From Polaromonas sp. (GTDB taxonomy: Bacteria > Pseudomonadota > Gammaproteobacteria > Burkholderiales > Burkholderiaceae_C), in the NCBI RefSeq assembly GCF_016185115.1, contig NZ_JACPOF010000004.1, positions 489,979 to 553,978 on the forward strand: DNA of 64,000 nucleotides, given 5' to 3'. Shown one piece after another: positions 27,285 to 39,532 of the stretch. The notes under the pieces are model-generated. The model was not told the DNA's origin, made no database searches, and saw only the letters and a program-made list of their open reading frames with translations. Both the position numbers and the translations under genes were made by a program. Numbering within the stretch: the first letter of the stretch is position 1; every line of letters starts with the position of its first letter.

Positions 27285-28031
27285 TTAGTGCAGAGTAACT
27301 ACGATTGGCTCACCCTTGGTAATGATCATCGTGTGCTCATACTGCGCCGACAGGTTCCCCCTCACGCCAGCCAGCGTCCAGCCATCAGACGTCTCATTCA
27401 CAACCCGGCTTTTTGTTGAAAGAAAGGGCTCGATGGTGATCACCATGCCCTCTTTCAAAACGCGCCTGTCCGACGGATCAAAGTAGCCATGAATGTGCTC
27501 GGGCTCCTCGTGCAACGCCCGGCCGACGCCGTGGCTGCCGAGGTTTTCTATGACCTTGAAGCCGTAGGCCTTGGCAGTTCGCTCGATGGCAGCGCCTATG
27601 CCGCTGATGGGCTGGCCAGCGCGGGCCTGCTTCATGGCTTGCTGCAGGGCCGTGCGGGTGGCATGGCAGAGGCGCGTCTTCTGCGGGTTGGTAGGGGGCA
27701 CGACTTTTGTGCCGCCGGTGTCGGCAAAGTAGCCACCCAGCTCGGCAGACACATCGACGTTCAAGACATCGCCGGGCTTGATCACCCGGTCACCCGGGAT
27801 ACCGTGCGCGGCCTCTTCGTTGATGCTGATGCAGGTGGCGCCCGGAAAGTCGTAGGTCAGCTTGGGCGCTGAGCGTGCACCGTGCTTTTCAAGCAGTTGC
27901 GCACCCAGTGCGTCCAGCTCGCGCGTGGTCATGCCGGGTTCGGCGGCGTCAAGCATCTGCTGAAGTGTGTATGAAACGATTTTGCCTATGCGTTTGAGGG
28001 CGACAACGTCGTCCTGGGTTTCTATGGTCAT
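27285..28031 (-). CDS. map: Methionine aminopeptidase type I, second copy
   Basis: A 248-residue type I methionine aminopeptidase, clearly diverged from the copy at 1557. The metal-binding residues are intact: HGIPGD, NVDVSAELGGYFADTGGT with the two Asp, GSHGVGRALHEEP with the two His, TIEPFLS and QYEHTM. It lacks the N-terminal zinc-finger extension of longer forms. It follows a peptide deformylase gene on the same strand by 63 bp, so the two enzymes of N-terminal processing are co-transcribed. Second copies of this pair are common in proteobacteria; they may back up the main enzymes under stress or inhibitor exposure. Confidence 0.92.
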   Translation of the reverse strand: MTIETQDDVVALKRIGKIVSYTLQQMLDAAEPGMTTRELDALGAQLLEKHGARSAPKLTYDFPGATCISINEEAAHGIPGDRVIKPGDVLNVDVSAELGGYFADTGGTKVVPPTNPQKTRLCHATRTALQQAMKQARAGQPISGIGAAIERTAKAYGFKVIENLGSHGVGRALHEEPEHIHGYFDPSDRRVLKEGMVITIEPFLSTKSRVVNETSDGWTLAGVRGNLSAQYEHTMIITKGEPIVVTLH

Positions 28032-28094
28032 GTGGTTTCCTGTGTGAATAAGTAATGTGTTTTGAATGGGCGGCTTCAGTTCAGTGATGCGTTC

Positions 28095-28634
28095 TCAATC
28101 GTCATCCGAGGCATCAAGCCCGGGAAACAGCACCTCGGTAAAGCCGAATTTTGTGAAGTCACGCACCCGCATGGGGTAGAGCTTGCCGATCAGGTGGTCG
28201 CACTCGTGCTGCACCACGCGGGCGTGAAAGCCGTCTACCGTGCGGTCAATCGGGTCACCGTACTGGTCGAAGCCTGTGTAGCGGATGTGCGAGAAGCGCG
28301 GCACCACGCCGCGCAGGCCGGGCACCGAGAGGCAGCCTTCCCAGCCGTCTTCCTCGTCATCGGTCACGGGCCTGATGACGGGGTTGAGCAGCACGGTGCG
28401 GGGCACGACGGGCGCATCGGGGTAGCGCGGGTTGACCTCGTTGGTGCCGAAGATCACCAGTTGCAGGTCAACGCCGATCTGCGGCGCGGCCAGCCCGGCA
28501 CCGTTGACGGCGCGCATGGTGTCGAACATGTCGGAGATCAGCAGGTGCAGCTCGTCGGTGTCGAATTCCGTCACCGGCTGGGCGATGCGCAGCAGGCGCG
28601 GGTCGCCCATTTTGAGAATTTCGCGAATGGTCAT
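28095..28634 (-). CDS. def: Peptide deformylase
   Basis: A 179-residue iron-dependent deformylase that removes the formyl group from nascent chains. All three signatures are present: [10 protein letters not shown] (motif 1), EGCLSVPG (motif 2, with the metal Cys) and the metal-binding QHECDHLIG (motif 3). The C-terminus ends in an acidic DASDDD tail. The start at 28634 gives [12 protein letters not shown]; the open frame continues 21 codons upstream but with non-homologous sequence. It is the first gene of the def-map pair on this strand, reading away from the repeat-bearing gap at 28635-28952. Confidence 0.93.
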   Translation of the reverse strand: MTIREILKMGDPRLLRIAQPVTEFDTDELHLLISDMFDTMRAVNGAGLAAPQIGVDLQLVIFGTNEVNPRYPDAPVVPRTVLLNPVIRPVTDDEEDGWEGCLSVPGLRGVVPRFSHIRYTGFDQYGDPIDRTVDGFHARVVQHECDHLIGKLYPMRVRDFTKFGFTEVLFPGLDASDDD

Positions 28635-28869
28635 GCCGCAATTATCGCGACGCGGCAGTCCGGGCGGGTTTTGGCGTCTCCCTGACCTCCTCAACAACCG
28701 GATACGCCGGCTTGAATCTGCCTGAGAAGAGGCAGGAATCGTTATCTTGCTATAAATTCAATAGCGCCTCACGTGCGTATTTATTGGACTGCAGCCCGAT
28801 TTAATGCCTGAAAATGGCATTTTTTGACTGTTTTTTGATGTTTTGATGCCTTCAGAGCGACCCAAAAGC

Positions 28870-28899
28870 CCAAAAGTTAAGTTCCATATTAACTTTTGG
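28870..28899. other. Hairpin with 11-bp stem
   Basis: CCAAAAGTTAA pairs perfectly with TTAACTTTTGG across an 8-base loop. On the plus strand a TTTTTT run starts four bases later, so it could terminate plus-strand transcription, but no plus-strand gene lies upstream. It may be part of the repeat or a regulator site. Confidence 0.45.
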
Positions 28900-28903
28900 C
28901 CAT

Positions 28904-28925
28904 TTTTTAACGTATACGTTAAAAA
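28904..28925. promoter_or_regulatory. Perfect 22-bp palindrome centred on AACGTATACGTT
   Basis: The two arms, TTTTTAACGTA and TACGTTAAAAA, are perfect complements. The same core with a one-base centre change (AACGTGTACGTT) lies at 38218-38243 next to the other copy of the repeat. The form suits a dimeric repressor or MerR-type site. It lies about 25 bp downstream of the lipoprotein gene end and far from the def start, so the target promoter is unclear. Confidence 0.45.
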
Positions 28926-28952
28926 CAGGCTGGAATGCCTGTTTGAGTGATG

Positions 28953-29150
28953 TCAGTAGCGCCAGCGGCCGTGACCCCGATACCGGTAATAGCCCGGCGC
29001 CGGCACGATGACCACGGGCGCTGGCTCCACATACACAGGCTGTGAGGGGTAAACCGCCACGGGACGGCCTATGGGTGCGACCACGCAGCCCGAAAGAAGA
29101 GCGGCGAGCCCGGCGGCAGCGACTGCGCCAAAAAGACGAATGGTTTTCAT
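28953..29150 (-). CDS. Small Pro/Tyr-rich lipoprotein
   Basis: A 65-residue predicted lipoprotein. A positively charged start (MKTIRLFG) is followed by a hydrophobic segment and the lipobox LLSGC (Cys at residue 22). The mature part is a Pro-, Val- and Tyr-rich chain ending RYRGHGRWRY, a composition common in small outer-membrane lipoproteins of Burkholderiales with unknown role. AGGAGC sits five bases before the ATG. It is a single gene downstream of nothing obvious: ligA on the same strand begins at 31360 and ends 95 bp upstream of this start. Confidence 0.78.
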   Translation of the reverse strand: MKTIRLFGAVAAAGLAALLSGCVVAPIGRPVAVYPSQPVYVEPAPVVIVPAPGYYRYRGHGRWRY

Positions 29151-29245
29151 GGAAAGCTCCTGTTGGAGCCTGTCTAACGTGCCGCGCCGACCGGCAGGCG
29201 ACTTCGGGCAGGTAAAGATGCAGGCTTTACAAACCCGCCGACGCG

Positions 29246-32454
<3,209 letters not shown>

Positions 32455-32500
32455 TCCGCTCCCTCAACATGCCAGGGACACCAAATCGCAGCGGTGTCTG

Positions 32501-32600
32501 TGCAAGCCGGGGCCGCGGAACCGGCTTTGCCGGGCCGCAGGCGCAGCGCCCCCCCGGGGGGCAGAGAGCTACACGCAGTGAGCGAACGTGGGGGCTCCAT
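32501..32600 (-). repeat. GC-rich 3'-end repeat, copy 1 (after smc)
   Basis: Starting two bases after the smc stop, about 100 bp match 41561-41660 in the orientation of the upstream gene. Shared blocks are GCCCCCACG-TCGCTCACTGCGTG, a run of C and G, and the dyad CCGGCAAAGCCGG. The two copies are each immediately downstream of a stop codon (smc and pilU). The G/C runs can pair, so the transcript should fold. It may be a 3' RNA element or a degenerate mobile repeat of Comamonadaceae. Confidence 0.72.
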
Positions 32601-32602
32601 CT

Positions 32603-35600
32603 CTATGCGGTTTCAGCAAAACCAAGCGCGGCTTCCATGTCCACCGCCACGATACGTGAGACGCCCTGCTCCTGCATGGTCACGCCTATCAGCTGCTCGG
32701 CCATTTCCATGGCGATCTTGTTGTGGCTGATGAAGAGAAACTGCGTGTCCTTGCTCATGCTGGCCACCAGCTTTGCATAACGCTCGGTGTTGGCATCGTC
32801 CAGCGGCGCATCGACCTCATCCAGCAAGCAGAACGGCGCGGGGTTCAGATGGAAGATCGCAAACACCAGTGCAATCGCGGTCAGGGCTTTTTCACCGCCG
32901 GACAGCAAATGGATGGTCTGGTTTTTCTTGCCGGGCGGCTGCGCCATCACCTGCACGCCCGCGTCGAGGATTTCTTCGCCCGTCATGACCAGCCTGGCGT
33001 TGCCGCCACCGAAGAGCTCGGGGAACATCTTGCCGAAATGCTCGTTGACAGTGGCGAAGGTGCTGGCCAGCAGGTCGCGCGTTTCAGCGTCAATTTTCTT
33101 GATGGCGTCTTCCAGCGTCACCATGGCCTCGTTCAGGTCGGCAGATTGCGCATCGAGAAACTGCTTGCGCTCGCGCGCGCTGGCCAGTTCATCAAGCGCG
33201 GCCAGGTTGACAGCGCCCAGCGCCTGGATCTCGCGGTGTATGCGATCGATCTCGCCCTGCATGCCCGGAATGCGCACGTTGCCGGTTTTGATGGATTCCT
33301 CGATTGCCGCAAGATCTGCCTGCGCGTCGGCCAGCAACTGTTCGTACTGTTCAAAGCCCAGGCGCGCGGCTTGTTCCTTGAGCTGGAACTCGGTGATGCG
33401 CTGGCGCATGGGGTCGAGTTCACGCTCAAGCTGCAGGCGGCGCTCATCGCTGGCGCGCAGCTTGTTGGTCAGGTCGTCGTACTGGCTGCGCTTGGCGCCC
33501 AAGTCGGCCTCACGCTCAAGCTTGACGCTCAGCGCTGACTGCAGGCCTGCCTGTGCGGCGGCATCGGACAGGCGCGACAGCTCTTCTTTGGCGCGTGCTT
33601 CTTCTTCGGCAATCGATTCGGCCTGCTGTGCGGCGATCTGTATGGAACGCGCCAGCTCTTCACGGCGGGACGCGAGGCTGCGCAATGCGAACTGCGCCTC
33701 CTGCGCCTGGCGCTCAAGGGCGCGTTGCTGCTCGCGCGATTCATTGAGCTTGCGCTCGGCTTCGATCACGCGGTCATCCAGCTGGGCGTGGCGCTCCTGG
33801 CTGTCGGCCAGTTGCATGTCGAGCTCTTCAAAGCGGCCTTCGGCGGTGACCTTGCGTTCCTGCAGCTCGCCCAATTGCCCCTCGATCTCGCCCATGTCGG
33901 CCTGGATCTGTTCGCTGCGTGCACGGGTCTGTTCAGCCAGCTGCGTCAGGCGCAGCACTTCGACCTGCAGCTCATGCGTGCGGCTCTGGCCTTCTGCGCT
34001 TTCGCGGCGGGCCGTGCCCAGACGCTGGGCGGCGTCGGCATAGACAGCCTCAGCCCTGACCAGCGCGCTGCGCGCTTCCTCGCTGATCAGCGCCTGGGCC
34101 TTGAGCTGTTTGTCGAGGTTTTCGATTTCCTGCGCGCGGGCCAGCAGGCCTGCCTGCTCCGAATCCTGCGCGTAAAAGCTCACGCTGAACTGCGTGACGG
34201 CATGGCCGCTCTTGACGTAGATGACCTCACCGGCCTGCAGCTTCTCACGTGCAGCCATGGCGTCGTCCAGCTTTTCAGCGGTATAGCAGCCGTGCAGCCA
34301 GTCACCGAGAAGTGCCGATTGGCCGGCATCGTTCAGGCGCAACAGTTCGGACAGCGGTTTCAGGCTGATGGCGGCATTCGACTTGCCGGGCGCAGTGCCA
34401 TTCGGTGGCGAATAAAAAGACAGCTTGGCGGGCGGCGTGTCACGGCCATCGGTACCGGCAAAACCGCGCACCATGTCCAGACGCGACACCTCAAGCGCGC
34501 CCAGGCGTTCACGCAAAGCGGCTTCGAGGGCGTTTTCCCATCCCTGCTCGATGTGTACGCGGCTCCACAGCCCTTGAAGGCCGTCCAGCCCGTGTTTGGC
34601 CAGCCAGGGTTTGAGCTTGCCGTCTGTCTTGACCTTTTCCTGCAGCGCCTTGAGGGCTTCCATGCGGGCAGAAAGGTCAGCGCGTTTGGCGGATTCGGTG
34701 TTGACAGCCTGCTGCTGCGTACGGCGCTCTTCATCGAGCTGCGGCACGCTCTCGGTCAGTTCGTGCAGGCGGGCTTCGGCTTCAAGCTGGGCTTCCTGTG
34801 CGCTGTTGAACTGGGCGGTCAGATTGACGAGTCGGGCTTCGTCAGGCGCATTGAGCGCATTGCGGTCAGCCGTCAGGCGTTCCAGGCGCATGTTCAGCGC
34901 GCGAGACTGCTCTTCAATATTGCGCTGGTCAGCGGCGAGCACCTGGATCTGCTGCTGCACCTGGGCGACGCCGGTACGCTGCTCATTGGCCTTGGCCTGG
35001 GCGGAACGCAGTGACTCTTCAAGCGCGGGCAACTGGCCCTGCTGCTCTTCGCTCTGGGCGGCCAGCAGTTCGGCCTTTTCTTCGGCTTCAACGGCCTGCG
35101 TCGACAGGCTTTCGGTCTCAACCGCAGCGTCTTCCTTGCGGGTGGCCCACTGCGCAGTTTGTTCTTTCAGTTGCGCCAGTCGTTGCTCGACACGGATGCG
35201 GCCATCGACCACAAAGCGGATTTCGGCTTCAAGCCGGCCGACTTCGGCACTGGCTTCGTAGAGCTTGCCCTGGGCCTGGTTGACGTGGTCGCCAGCGGCG
35301 TAATGGGCCTGGCGAATGGTCTCGAGGTCGGCCTCGATGTGGCGCAGGTCGGCGACGCGGCTTTCGAGCTCGTTGACGGCTTTTTCGGCATCGGCCTTGA
35401 CCTTGGCCTGGTCGGCTTCGCTCTCTGCGCGCTTCAAAAACCAGAGCTGATGCTGCTTGAGCGTGCCGTCGGCCTGCAGGGCGTTGTAGCGCAAGGCGAC
35501 TTCGGCCTGCTTCTCAAGCCGGTCAAGATTGGCATTGAGCTCACGCAGGATGTCTTCGACACGGGTCAGGTTTTCGCGCGTGTCAGACAGGCGGTTGGCC

Positions 35601-36139
35601 GTCTCGCGGCGGCGCTCCTTGTACTTCGACACACCGGCTGCTTCTTCAAGAAACAGGCGCAGTTCTTCAGGCTTTGATTCGATGATGCGGCTGATGGTGC
35701 CCTGGCCGATGATGGCGTAGGCGCGCGGGCCGAGGCCGGTGCCGAGGAACACATCCTGCACGTCGCGGCGGCGCACCGGCTGGTTGTTGAGGTAGTAGCT
35801 GGATGTGCCGTCGCGCGTCAGCACACGCTTGACGGCGATCTCTGCAAACTGGCCCCACTGGCCGCCGGCGCGGTGGTCGGCGTTGTCAAACACCAGCTCG
35901 ACGCTGGAGCGGCTGGCGGGCTTGCGGGTGGTCGTGCCGTTGAAGATGACGTCCTGCATGGACTCACCACGCAGCTCGGACGCCTTGCTTTCGCCCAGCA
36001 CCCAGCGCACCGCATCCATGATGTTGGACTTGCCGCAACCGTTGGGCCCCACAACGCCTATGAGCTGGCCAGGCAACACAAAATTGGTCGGCTCCGCAAA
36101 AGACTTGAAACCGGATAACTTGATTGAATTGAGGCGCAC
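32603..36139 (-). CDS. smc: Chromosome segregation protein SMC
   Basis: A full-length 1,178-residue SMC ATPase that organises and segregates the chromosome. Walker A is GPNGCGKS (residues 31-38). Two long coiled coils flank a hinge near residues 520-640 (with the segment KPWLAKHGLDGLQGLW at its start). The C-terminal head has the signature LLSGGEKALTA (near 1080) and Walker B CLLDEVDAPLDD (near 1105). The start is GTG at 36139, preceded by AGGTGA seven bases upstream. First gene of smc-zipA-ligA. It should act with ScpA and ScpB, which are not in this window. Confidence 0.97.
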   Translation of the reverse strand: MRLNSIKLSGFKSFAEPTNFVLPGQLIGVVGPNGCGKSNIMDAVRWVLGESKASELRGESMQDVIFNGTTTRKPASRSSVELVFDNADHRAGGQWGQFAEIAVKRVLTRDGTSSYYLNNQPVRRRDVQDVFLGTGLGPRAYAIIGQGTISRIIESKPEELRLFLEEAAGVSKYKERRRETANRLSDTRENLTRVEDILRELNANLDRLEKQAEVALRYNALQADGTLKQHQLWFLKRAESEADQAKVKADAEKAVNELESRVADLRHIEADLETIRQAHYAAGDHVNQAQGKLYEASAEVGRLEAEIRFVVDGRIRVEQRLAQLKEQTAQWATRKEDAAVETESLSTQAVEAEEKAELLAAQSEEQQGQLPALEESLRSAQAKANEQRTGVAQVQQQIQVLAADQRNIEEQSRALNMRLERLTADRNALNAPDEARLVNLTAQFNSAQEAQLEAEARLHELTESVPQLDEERRTQQQAVNTESAKRADLSARMEALKALQEKVKTDGKLKPWLAKHGLDGLQGLWSRVHIEQGWENALEAALRERLGALEVSRLDMVRGFAGTDGRDTPPAKLSFYSPPNGTAPGKSNAAISLKPLSELLRLNDAGQSALLGDWLHGCYTAEKLDDAMAAREKLQAGEVIYVKSGHAVTQFSVSFYAQDSEQAGLLARAQEIENLDKQLKAQALISEEARSALVRAEAVYADAAQRLGTARRESAEGQSRTHELQVEVLRLTQLAEQTRARSEQIQADMGEIEGQLGELQERKVTAEGRFEELDMQLADSQERHAQLDDRVIEAERKLNESREQQRALERQAQEAQFALRSLASRREELARSIQIAAQQAESIAEEEARAKEELSRLSDAAAQAGLQSALSVKLEREADLGAKRSQYDDLTNKLRASDERRLQLERELDPMRQRITEFQLKEQAARLGFEQYEQLLADAQADLAAIEESIKTGNVRIPGMQGEIDRIHREIQALGAVNLAALDELASARERKQFLDAQSADLNEAMVTLEDAIKKIDAETRDLLASTFATVNEHFGKMFPELFGGGNARLVMTGEEILDAGVQVMAQPPGKKNQTIHLLSGGEKALTAIALVFAIFHLNPAPFCLLDEVDAPLDDANTERYAKLVASMSKDTQFLFISHNKIAMEMAEQLIGVTMQEQGVSRIVAVDMEAALGFAETA

Positions 36140-36275
36140 GTTGTTCTCACCTGTAGCTAAATCAACGCCGGGTCAGAGCCAAGCTGTTGATTTATATGAA
36201 TTTTTCTGGGGCTGGCCGTGCAGCCCGGAGCAACATGATAACTTGGCCGCCCCCCACCAGGCAGCCCTGCCCGAG

Positions 36276-37943
36276 TCAAACTTTGGGGCATTGGCGACTT
36301 GAGCTCACCAGGGTTGCTGGCGCAACGCTTGCAGGCGCAAAAGGCATGCGCCACAGCAGGTCCATCGCACCGGGTTTTGCGAGCTCGAAAACATAGCCGG
36401 CCGTACACCTGCTGTCGGTGAAATCATCGGCAATATGAAAGATGCGTATGTCTTTTTTGGGTGCCCACCGCAAAAAGCCGGCCTTGTTTTCTTCAAGCAG
36501 CGCCAATGCAATCCCGTGTGAAGGTCCCGTAGGCGCAAACACAGTGTCGGCAATCCACGCAGCCCGGCCGTACGCCTCGTAGAGCATGAAATTTGTTTCG
36601 AGCGTGCCTGTCCAGTCTTTCTGCAGCTGCGGCTGGCGGCGTTCAATCAATATGCTGGCGCCGTCAGGTGGCGGCGGCAGTTTTTTCAGTGCATTGACGA
36701 CCGACTGGTCAAGCGCGCCCTGCACCAGCTTTTCATGGTGCGCCCACAGTGCCCAGCCCGACTGGTGCACCCAGGTCACGCCCAGCATCAGGCTCAAGGC
36801 AGCGGCGGGTGCGATGCGCGCAGACGGAAAACGCCGGGCCACATAGATGCAGGCGGCCACCATGCTGATGGACAGCATGGGACCCAGAAGAATGGTGTGC
36901 CTGATCTGCGGCGACGCCAGACCGGAGAAAAAATTGCCCGGGCGGAATTCCATCGCAAAGGTTGCGTAGACCGAACCGCCGGTACCGAACACGGTAGGCA
37001 CAAAAAACGGCGCTGCCTTGCCGGCGGCGATATAGGCCAGAACGGCGGCACCACACAGCAGCAGGCCTGCCAGCAGTTGCTGCCTGGCAGTTGCTGCTGC
37101 CTCCGCGGGGCCGCGCGGAAAGCCGGCGCGGCAGGCCAGCCAGACCACAGGCCCCAGCAAAAGCAGCGGAAGCCAGCTGGCCCAGAGCACAGAGGTGACG
37201 AGCAGCTTTTTAATACTGGCCATATCAACAGGCCAGACGATGTGGTTGTAACCCGCTTCTGAATAGACACCGCCGGTGCCTACTACGAGCTTCCAGAAAA
37301 AATAGCCAGCCACCGCCACGGCCAATAGGCCCAGAAATCGCTTTCGGTCAGCCCGATCTGTGCGTCCGGCAAGCACCCAGCGCGCAAGCTCCAGCGCCGG
37401 TACCAGAACGAGGTTGGAATTCATCTGGAACGACAGTCCGATCAGCACCAGCCCTGCGGCCATGCGCCAGGGGCCGGCGCCCAGTGTCATCCGGTAGCCC
37501 AGCAAGGCAAACACCAGAAAAAGGCCCACGCCTACATGGCAACTGGCATGAAAGAGCACATAGCCCGGAAACACAAGCGTGAGCGCAGCCGCCCAGCAGG
37601 CCTGCACTTCATCCATGCGGAAAACGTCTTTGGCCAGCCTGAAGGTTTCCCAGGCTATCCAGCCCATGATGGCCGCGATGACGATCTTGAGGGTGATCCA
37701 GTAGTCAACCCCGGCATGGTGAACAAGCCAGGCCAGGCCACGCATCAGGCCCCAGAGCAGCCACCAGCCCGAATCCTGCAGCCAGTCACTCAGGCCGACC
37801 AGCTTGTTCGACTGGATGAGATAGTCGCCAATCACGCCATCCCAGCGGTCACGGCCGGACAGCAGGACTGACCCGGGCCCGATCAGCGCGCCAAGGACCA
37901 GGAAGACGAGATGCCATGGCACCTTCTGGCGATTTGTGCTCAT
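36276..37943 (-). CDS. Polytopic membrane protein of unknown function
   Basis: A 555-residue integral membrane protein. About ten hydrophobic helices span residues 10-410 (for example LVFLVLGALIGPGSVLL and LLVTSVLWASWLPLLLLGPV), and the last 145 residues form a soluble domain with no known motif. The topology, many helices followed by an extracytoplasmic C-terminal domain, resembles GT-C glycosyltransferases or O-antigen polymerase-like proteins, but I see no diagnostic D-x-D or similar site early in the chain. It lies alone between smc (same strand, 136 bp downstream) and dapC (divergent). Ribosome site is weak. Function is not assigned. Confidence 0.7.
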   Translation of the reverse strand: MSTNRQKVPWHLVFLVLGALIGPGSVLLSGRDRWDGVIGDYLIQSNKLVGLSDWLQDSGWWLLWGLMRGLAWLVHHAGVDYWITLKIVIAAIMGWIAWETFRLAKDVFRMDEVQACWAAALTLVFPGYVLFHASCHVGVGLFLVFALLGYRMTLGAGPWRMAAGLVLIGLSFQMNSNLVLVPALELARWVLAGRTDRADRKRFLGLLAVAVAGYFFWKLVVGTGGVYSEAGYNHIVWPVDMASIKKLLVTSVLWASWLPLLLLGPVVWLACRAGFPRGPAEAAATARQQLLAGLLLCGAAVLAYIAAGKAAPFFVPTVFGTGGSVYATFAMEFRPGNFFSGLASPQIRHTILLGPMLSISMVAACIYVARRFPSARIAPAAALSLMLGVTWVHQSGWALWAHHEKLVQGALDQSVVNALKKLPPPPDGASILIERRQPQLQKDWTGTLETNFMLYEAYGRAAWIADTVFAPTGPSHGIALALLEENKAGFLRWAPKKDIRIFHIADDFTDSRCTAGYVFELAKPGAMDLLWRMPFAPASVAPATLVSSSRQCPKV

Positions 37944-38092
37944 GCGTCAGGTCAGCTGTCGGGGTGGGGCCATGCTGCGGTGGATGATAGCCGTTGGTCT
38001 GCAGTGACCATGCCATTTCAGGCCAGTCAAACGGCCCAGCGTTGGTCGGTGGTCGCAAGGAATCGCACGCAGAACTGGGGACCGAAGCTTTT

Positions 38093-38200
38093 TTGCTATC
38101 AAATAAATAGCTGCTCACGTGCGTATTTAAAGGGCTGGAGGCTGATTTGAGGGGTAAAAATGGGCCCTGAAGGCTGTTTTTTGGCCTTTTTTTCAATTCA
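38093..38200 (+). repeat. Dispersed intergenic repeat, copy B
   Basis: Second copy of the repeat described at 28747. It shares TTGCTAT, AATAG, the 16-base core CTCACGTGCGTATTTA, GATTT, AAAATGG and CTGTTTTTTG in the same order and spacing. The copies differ at many other positions, so they are old or under weak constraint. It lies in the same orientation, upstream of dapC. Confidence 0.65.
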
Positions 38201-38217
38201 CAAGCATCCGGCAAAGC

Positions 38218-38243
38218 AAAATTTAACGTGTACGTTAAATTTT
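38218..38243. promoter_or_regulatory. Palindrome with 12-bp arms around GT, upstream of dapC
   Basis: The arms AAAATTTAACGT and ACGTTAAATTTT are perfect complements separated by GT. The core matches the palindrome at 28904-28925. The site ends 69 bp before the dapC ATG, a normal operator distance. It is a candidate regulator-binding site; the regulator is unknown. Confidence 0.48.
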
Positions 38244-38312
38244 TGCCGTAAACATTAAAATCAGTCGTTTTCAGCTTTTCCAGGCCTGTCTGCAGGCTGG
38301 ATAATTCAAGCC

Positions 38313-39518
38313 ATGAATCCCCTGCTTTCCCGGCTCCAGCCCTATCCTTTTGAGCGGCTGCGCCTCCTGCACGCCGACATCACGCCCAATCCGGCCTGCA
38401 AGCCCATCAGCCTGGGCATTGGCGAACCCCGCCACGCCACGCCACAGCTTGTCAAAGACGCCCTGACCGGCAGCCTGGCGGGCCTGGCAGGTTACCCGCC
38501 GACGGCCGGAGAACCCAGGCTTCGCCAGACCATGGCGGACTGGCTCAAGCGCCGTTATGGGCTTGCCGTCGATCCCACAACCCAAATCCTGCCGGTCAAT
38601 GGTTCGCGTGAGGCCCTGTTCTCGCTCGCCCAGACAGTGATTGACCCGACAAAGCCCGGGGCGACCGTCGTGTGCCCGAATCCGTTCTATCAAATCTACG
38701 AGGGTTCGGCTCTGCTGGCCGGCGCTGAAACCTGGTTTGCGCCCAGCGATCCGGCGCGCAACTTCGGCATTGACTGGGCCGCCGTACCCGAAGACGTCTG
38801 GGCCAAAACCCAGCTGATCTTTGTCTGCTCACCCGGCAACCCGGCCGGCGCCGTGATGCCGCTGGATGAATGGAAGCAGCTGTTCGAGCTCAGCGACCGT
38901 TACGGCTTTGTGATTGCATCTGACGAGTGCTACAGCGAGATTTATTTCCGCGACGAAGCACCTCTGGGCGGCCTTGAAGCCGCGGCCAAACTCGGCAGGC
39001 ACGACTTCAAAAACCTGATCTCGCTGACCAGTCTTTCCAAACGCAGCAATGTGCCCGGTCTGCGCAGCGGTTTTGTCGCCGGTGACGCCAAACTCATCAA
39101 GCCGTTTTTGCTTTACCGCACCTACCACGGCAGCGCCATGAGCCCCATCGTGCAGGCGGCCAGCATTGCAGCCTGGGCCGACGAGCAGCATGTGGTCGAG
39201 AACCGCGCGATGTACCGTGAAAAATTCGCCGCAGTCACGCCCATGCTTTCAAATGTGATGGACGTCGCCCTGCCTGACGCGGGCTTTTATCTCTGGGCCG
39301 GTATCCCCGATGTTTTTAAAGGTTCAGACACGGAGTTCTCGCGCCAGCTTCTCGCTCTTTACAATGTGGTGGTTTTGCCGGGCAGTTACCTGGCCCGCGA
39401 AGCGCGGGGACACAACCCCGGCGCAGGCCGCGTTCGCATGGCGCTGGTGGCTGAAACCGCGGAATGCGTTGAAGCCGCAGAGCGTATCGTCCAGTTTATT
39501 CAATCAAAATCTCACTGA
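38313..39518 (+). CDS. dapC: Succinyldiaminopimelate transaminase
   Basis: A 401-residue class I/II aminotransferase. The PLP lysine is in [15 protein letters not shown], and other fold-type I marks are [10 protein letters not shown] at the start, [15 protein letters not shown] and [11 protein letters not shown]. The GEPRH opening and the direct neighbour dapD identify it as the N-succinyl-L,L-diaminopimelate aminotransferase of the lysine/peptidoglycan succinylase route. dapD starts 14 bp after its stop. dapE, two genes further on, completes the set. Probably expressed as one operon from the AT-rich region upstream with a candidate operator. Confidence 0.94.
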   Translation: MNPLLSRLQPYPFERLRLLHADITPNPACKPISLGIGEPRHATPQLVKDALTGSLAGLAGYPPTAGEPRLRQTMADWLKRRYGLAVDPTTQILPVNGSREALFSLAQTVIDPTKPGATVVCPNPFYQIYEGSALLAGAETWFAPSDPARNFGIDWAAVPEDVWAKTQLIFVCSPGNPAGAVMPLDEWKQLFELSDRYGFVIASDECYSEIYFRDEAPLGGLEAAAKLGRHDFKNLISLTSLSKRSNVPGLRSGFVAGDAKLIKPFLLYRTYHGSAMSPIVQAASIAAWADEQHVVENRAMYREKFAAVTPMLSNVMDVALPDAGFYLWAGIPDVFKGSDTEFSRQLLALYNVVVLPGSYLAREARGHNPGAGRVRMALVAETAECVEAAERIVQFIQSKSH

Positions 39519-39532
39519 AACTTTCCAAGCAC

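Larger units (their letters stand above)
28747..28925 (+). repeat. Dispersed intergenic repeat, copy A
   Basis: About 110 bases from 28747 align with 38093-38200. The shared core is CTCACGTGCGTATTTA, preceded by a TTGCTAT...AATAG segment and followed by CTG-AG-C-GATTT, AAAATGG, CTGTTTTTTG and a TTCA block. Both copies are followed by an ACGT-centred palindrome. The element lies between genes, has no coding capacity and has no terminal target-site duplication that I can see. Similar intergenic repeats occur in Comamonadaceae genomes; origin and mobility are unknown. Confidence 0.65.
28635..28952. other. Intergenic gap carrying a dispersed repeat and two palindromes
   Basis: The 318-bp gap lies between def and the small lipoprotein gene, both on the minus strand. 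No gene is visible. It holds repeat copy A (28747-28925), an 11-bp-stem hairpin at 28870-28899 and a 22-bp perfect palindrome at 28904-28925, described separately. It should also hold the def promoter and the 3' region of the lipoprotein message. Confidence 0.6.
37944..38312. other. Intergenic region upstream of dapC with repeat copy B
   Basis: This 369-bp divergent gap contains no gene. The dapC-distal half is ordinary GC-rich sequence; from 38093 it carries repeat copy B and an ACGT-centred palindrome. The dapC promoter must lie in or near the AT-rich last 100 bases, so the palindrome is well placed to control dapC. Confidence 0.55.

Noticed and set aside
33725..35014. Long plus-strand frame opposite smc
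   Set aside because: Reflects the biased codon use of the SMC coiled coil on the opposite strand; no motif or ribosome site supports it.
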